A stretch of 6,179 nt of DNA from Candidatus Colwelliibacteriota bacterium (GTDB lineage Bacteria; Patescibacteriota; Minisyncoccia; UBA6257; Colwellbacteraceae), in the NCBI GenBank assembly GCA_014874305.1, contig JACWAO010000040.1, forward strand, positions 1-6,179. Direction: 5' to 3'. Below are positions 5,161-6,179 of the stretch, one piece after another. Position numbers and translations under genes: made by a program. Each line of letters begins with the position of its first letter. The first letter of the stretch is position 1. The notes under the pieces were generated by a model. It saw only the letters and a program-made list of their open reading frames with translations. It was not told the origin of the DNA and did no database searches.

Positions 5161-5190
5161 ATAGTAACCTATTAATCACAGCAAGTGCAA
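5161..5190 (-). promoter_or_regulatory. putative precursor promoter overlapping a palindrome
   Basis: On the minus strand TTGCAC (5185-5190) and TACTAT (5161-5166) are 18 bases apart. The -10 matches four of six consensus bases and the -35 only its TTG. Transcription would start about 30 bases before ATG 5124. The -35 box is also one arm of the palindrome at 5176-5211, so a protein bound there would control it. Confidence 0.35.
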
Positions 5191-5211
5191 CCTGCCCTTG
5201 CACATCTGTGA
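5176..5211 (-). promoter_or_regulatory. imperfect palindrome, operator or leader hairpin, enclosing a 9-codon frame
   Basis: On the minus strand TCACAG, AT, GTGCAA, a 7-base loop GGGCAGG, TTGCAC, TTG and CTGTGA make two 6-bp stems separated by a small internal loop. The symmetry suits a dimeric repressor site or an RNA hairpin. A tiny frame, ATG 5205 to TGA 5176-5178 (MCKGRLHLL), fills the hairpin and has AAAGGAG ten bases upstream. It could be a leader peptide, but this is uncertain and it would conflict with the promoter proposed inside it. Confidence 0.4.
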
Positions 5212-5362
5212 ACGACTCCTTTAAAAGAACAACCGTTTTAATTGGAGTTGGGTTGTAAAACTCGAGTTGGAGGCGATCCTTATTTTAGATTAAATTGTTT
5301 TCTTTTATGATCAGCTGTGTTGATATAGATTCCCTTGTGCGGTTTCCCGAGGTTGTTATTTT

Positions 5363-5938
5363 TTATGAATTATGGAGCCATTTCGCGAACTGGACTTCTG
5401 CGTCTCCCCATATATCTAAAAATTGTTGGTAGTTTTCATTTCTGATTTCCCCCATGAACTTTCCTTGCGGATTATGCGGATGATCCGGAATAAACAATCG
5501 ATCGATAAAACTCCCCTCATTTAAAGAAAGTGTTTCCGCAATACGTCCAATACAGCCGCTTTCAAAAATTTTAGGTTCTTTCCCCGGTTCGCAATACGCA
5601 AGAGAGTTTTTGATCCTTGCCTTTCTGTCGGGAAGATCCTTTAACACCCGGAAGAACCGATCCGCTCCGATTTGTTTATCTACATAGTGGACAAAAGGCC
5701 CGGGAAAACCATCTAATCCTTCTATAAAAAAACCGGAATCCATCTTAACAACGGGTTTGTTGAGTAAATTTGCTCCGTATTTCGCAGAGTAGGCCGCAAT
5801 TTCACTATTATCTTCGGACTGTATCTCGGGAATCCACGGCTTTTGGATTTCTACTTCGATATCATATCCAGCAATGGCTTGTTCAAAACTCTTTTTTTTC
5901 CTCTCGTTTCCCGTAAGTAATATGATTTTTTTAGACAT
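5363..5938 (-). CDS. HAM1/RdgB-family non-canonical purine NTP pyrophosphatase
   Basis: A 191-aa cytosolic protein. Family enzymes hydrolyse ITP, dITP and XTP to monophosphate and pyrophosphate, keeping damaged purines out of nucleic acids. Visible motifs are the N-terminal strand KKIILLTGN with Thr9-Gly10-Asn11; KMDSGFFIEGLDGFPGPF (65-82), which contains the catalytic Asp region (Asp67-Ser68-Gly69) and the family's G.PGP loop; and SFIDRLFIP (143-151), matching the usual FGYDPIFIP. The typical Ser-His-Arg segment near the C-terminus is not evident, so substrate choice may differ. Length fits the family. I start at ATG 5938 because MSKKIILLTGN is the normal family beginning; the frame extends seven codons to a GTG at 5959 without support. 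No Shine-Dalgarno is seen. Probably housekeeping and not part of the RiPP pathway. Confidence 0.85.
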   Translation of the reverse strand: MSKKIILLTGNERKKKSFEQAIAGYDIEVEIQKPWIPEIQSEDNSEIAAYSAKYGANLLNKPVVKMDSGFFIEGLDGFPGPFVHYVDKQIGADRFFRVLKDLPDRKARIKNSLAYCEPGKEPKIFESGCIGRIAETLSLNEGSFIDRLFIPDHPHNPQGKFMGEIRNENYQQFLDIWGDAEVQFAKWLHNS

Positions 5939-5964
5939 ATGGTTTGTTTTTTTAATCACTGAAT

Positions 5965-5975
5965 AAATATTATAA
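5965..5975 (-). promoter_or_regulatory. -10-like element upstream of the pyrophosphatase gene
   Basis: A perfect TATAAT on the minus strand lies in AT-rich sequence (5960-5985) about 30 bases before ATG 5938. The alternative pair TCGTCA and TATATT, 17 bases apart just upstream, also fits. No strong -35 pairs with the TATAAT itself. Confidence 0.35.
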
Positions 5976-5989
5976 ATATATACTCCGAA

Positions 5990-6178
5990 TTATTTATTGA
6001 CGAACCACTTAGCGAAGTCAATCCAGATATAATCTTCGGCCTTGTGACTAAAGGAGTTTTGAGCCCTTCTTTCGCCAATGGTAAAACCGTCGAATTCAGC
6101 GATATTTTCGATTGAGTTGCCAATGCCCCGCGGCTCATTAGCTATAACTCCCCAGAATTCCTTGCTGAATTCCTTAAG
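5990..6178 (-). CDS. C-terminal part of a probable second HAM1-like protein (cut by window edge)
   Basis: The minus-strand frame is open from the right edge to TAA 5990-5992, giving 62 residues beginning LKEFSKEFWGVIANEP. Its end, FTIGERRAQNSFSHKAEDY then FAKWFVNK, lines up with the C-terminus of the next gene, which has FMGEIRNENY and FAKWLHNS at the same spacing. It also has Ser-His-Lys (44-46) where HAM1/RdgB proteins carry Ser-His-Arg. I therefore read it as a paralogue in tandem, 51 bases upstream of the pyrophosphatase start. The assignment rests on this short alignment by eye. The other frame at 5956-6138 is a shadow. Confidence 0.6.
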   Translation of the reverse strand, partial: LKEFSKEFWGVIANEPRGIGNSIENIAEFDGFTIGERRAQNSFSHKAEDYIWIDFAKWFVNK

Positions 6179-6179
6179 C

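Larger units (their letters stand above)
5125..5362 (-). other. regulatory region upstream of the precursor gene
   Basis: The 238 bases between the NTP pyrophosphatase stop and the precursor start hold no sizeable gene. On the minus strand they contain an AT-rich part (5280-5362), a Shine-Dalgarno-like AAAGGAG (5216-5222), a 36-bp imperfect palindrome (5176-5211), a possible promoter and the precursor's ribosome binding site. No clear terminator is seen after the pyrophosphatase gene, so readthrough from it into the RiPP genes cannot be excluded. Confidence 0.5.

Noticed and set aside
4896..5162. 88-aa minus-strand frame over the precursor region
   Set aside because: It has no ribosome binding site at its start, gives a low-complexity Ala/Ser-rich product and runs through the hairpin; the other phase has the Shine-Dalgarno and a sensible RiPP peptide.
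5956..6138. 60-aa minus-strand frame at right edge
   Set aside because: The overlapping frame ending at 5990 is open to the edge and resembles the HAM1-like C-terminus.

Overview
The window looks like bacterial chromosome from an uncultivated lineage. Rho-independent terminators, one textbook Shine-Dalgarno site and -10/-35-like promoters argue for a bacterium. Several genes seem to lack a Shine-Dalgarno and may be leaderless, and hypothetical small proteins are frequent. That would suit a Candidate Phyla Radiation-type genome, but this placement is weak. Nearly all genes read leftwards (minus strand); only the left edge holds plus-strand genes.

The core is a compact RiPP locus of the thiazole/oxazole-modified microcin (TOMM) type, read leftwards from about 5210 to 2652. 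A 43-aa peptide (4993-5124) that no standard ORF length cut-off would keep has an excellent ribosome binding site and a Gly/Ser/Cys-rich tail (CSSGGGSCNGKCGSK), as expected of an azole-forming precursor. It is followed by a hairpin that could act as a leaky terminator. Next comes a 724-aa enzyme that appears to fuse three functions: a PqqD-like leader-binding domain, a SagB/McbC-type FMN dehydrogenase and a YcaO cyclodehydratase. A strong terminator lies just after its stop codon. Precursor and synthetase are clearly GC-richer than the surrounding genes, which suggests acquisition as a unit.

Downstream (leftwards), probably on its own transcript, is a DUF2268-type HExxH metalloprotease (1759-2625), then a 38-aa peptide gene (1633-1749) ending in a terminator, then a second, smaller HExxH protein (986-1549). 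The proteases are candidate leader peptidases or self-protection factors, by position only. The last 11 codons and the stop of the 38-aa gene lie inside a perfect 49-bp sequence that recurs inverted at 294-342.

The left part (1-985) holds the end of an unidentified plus-strand gene, an 84-aa zinc-finger (anti-sigma-like) protein, a two-way terminator and what looks like a decayed minus-strand coding region. The right part (5363-6179) holds a HAM1/RdgB-family NTP pyrophosphatase and, cut by the window edge, the end of a gene that looks like its paralogue.

Proposed working: the YcaO domain cyclises Cys/Ser of the precursor, the SagB domain oxidises the azolines to azoles, and a protease removes the leader. 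No E1-like partner protein, transporter or immunity gene is visible in the window.
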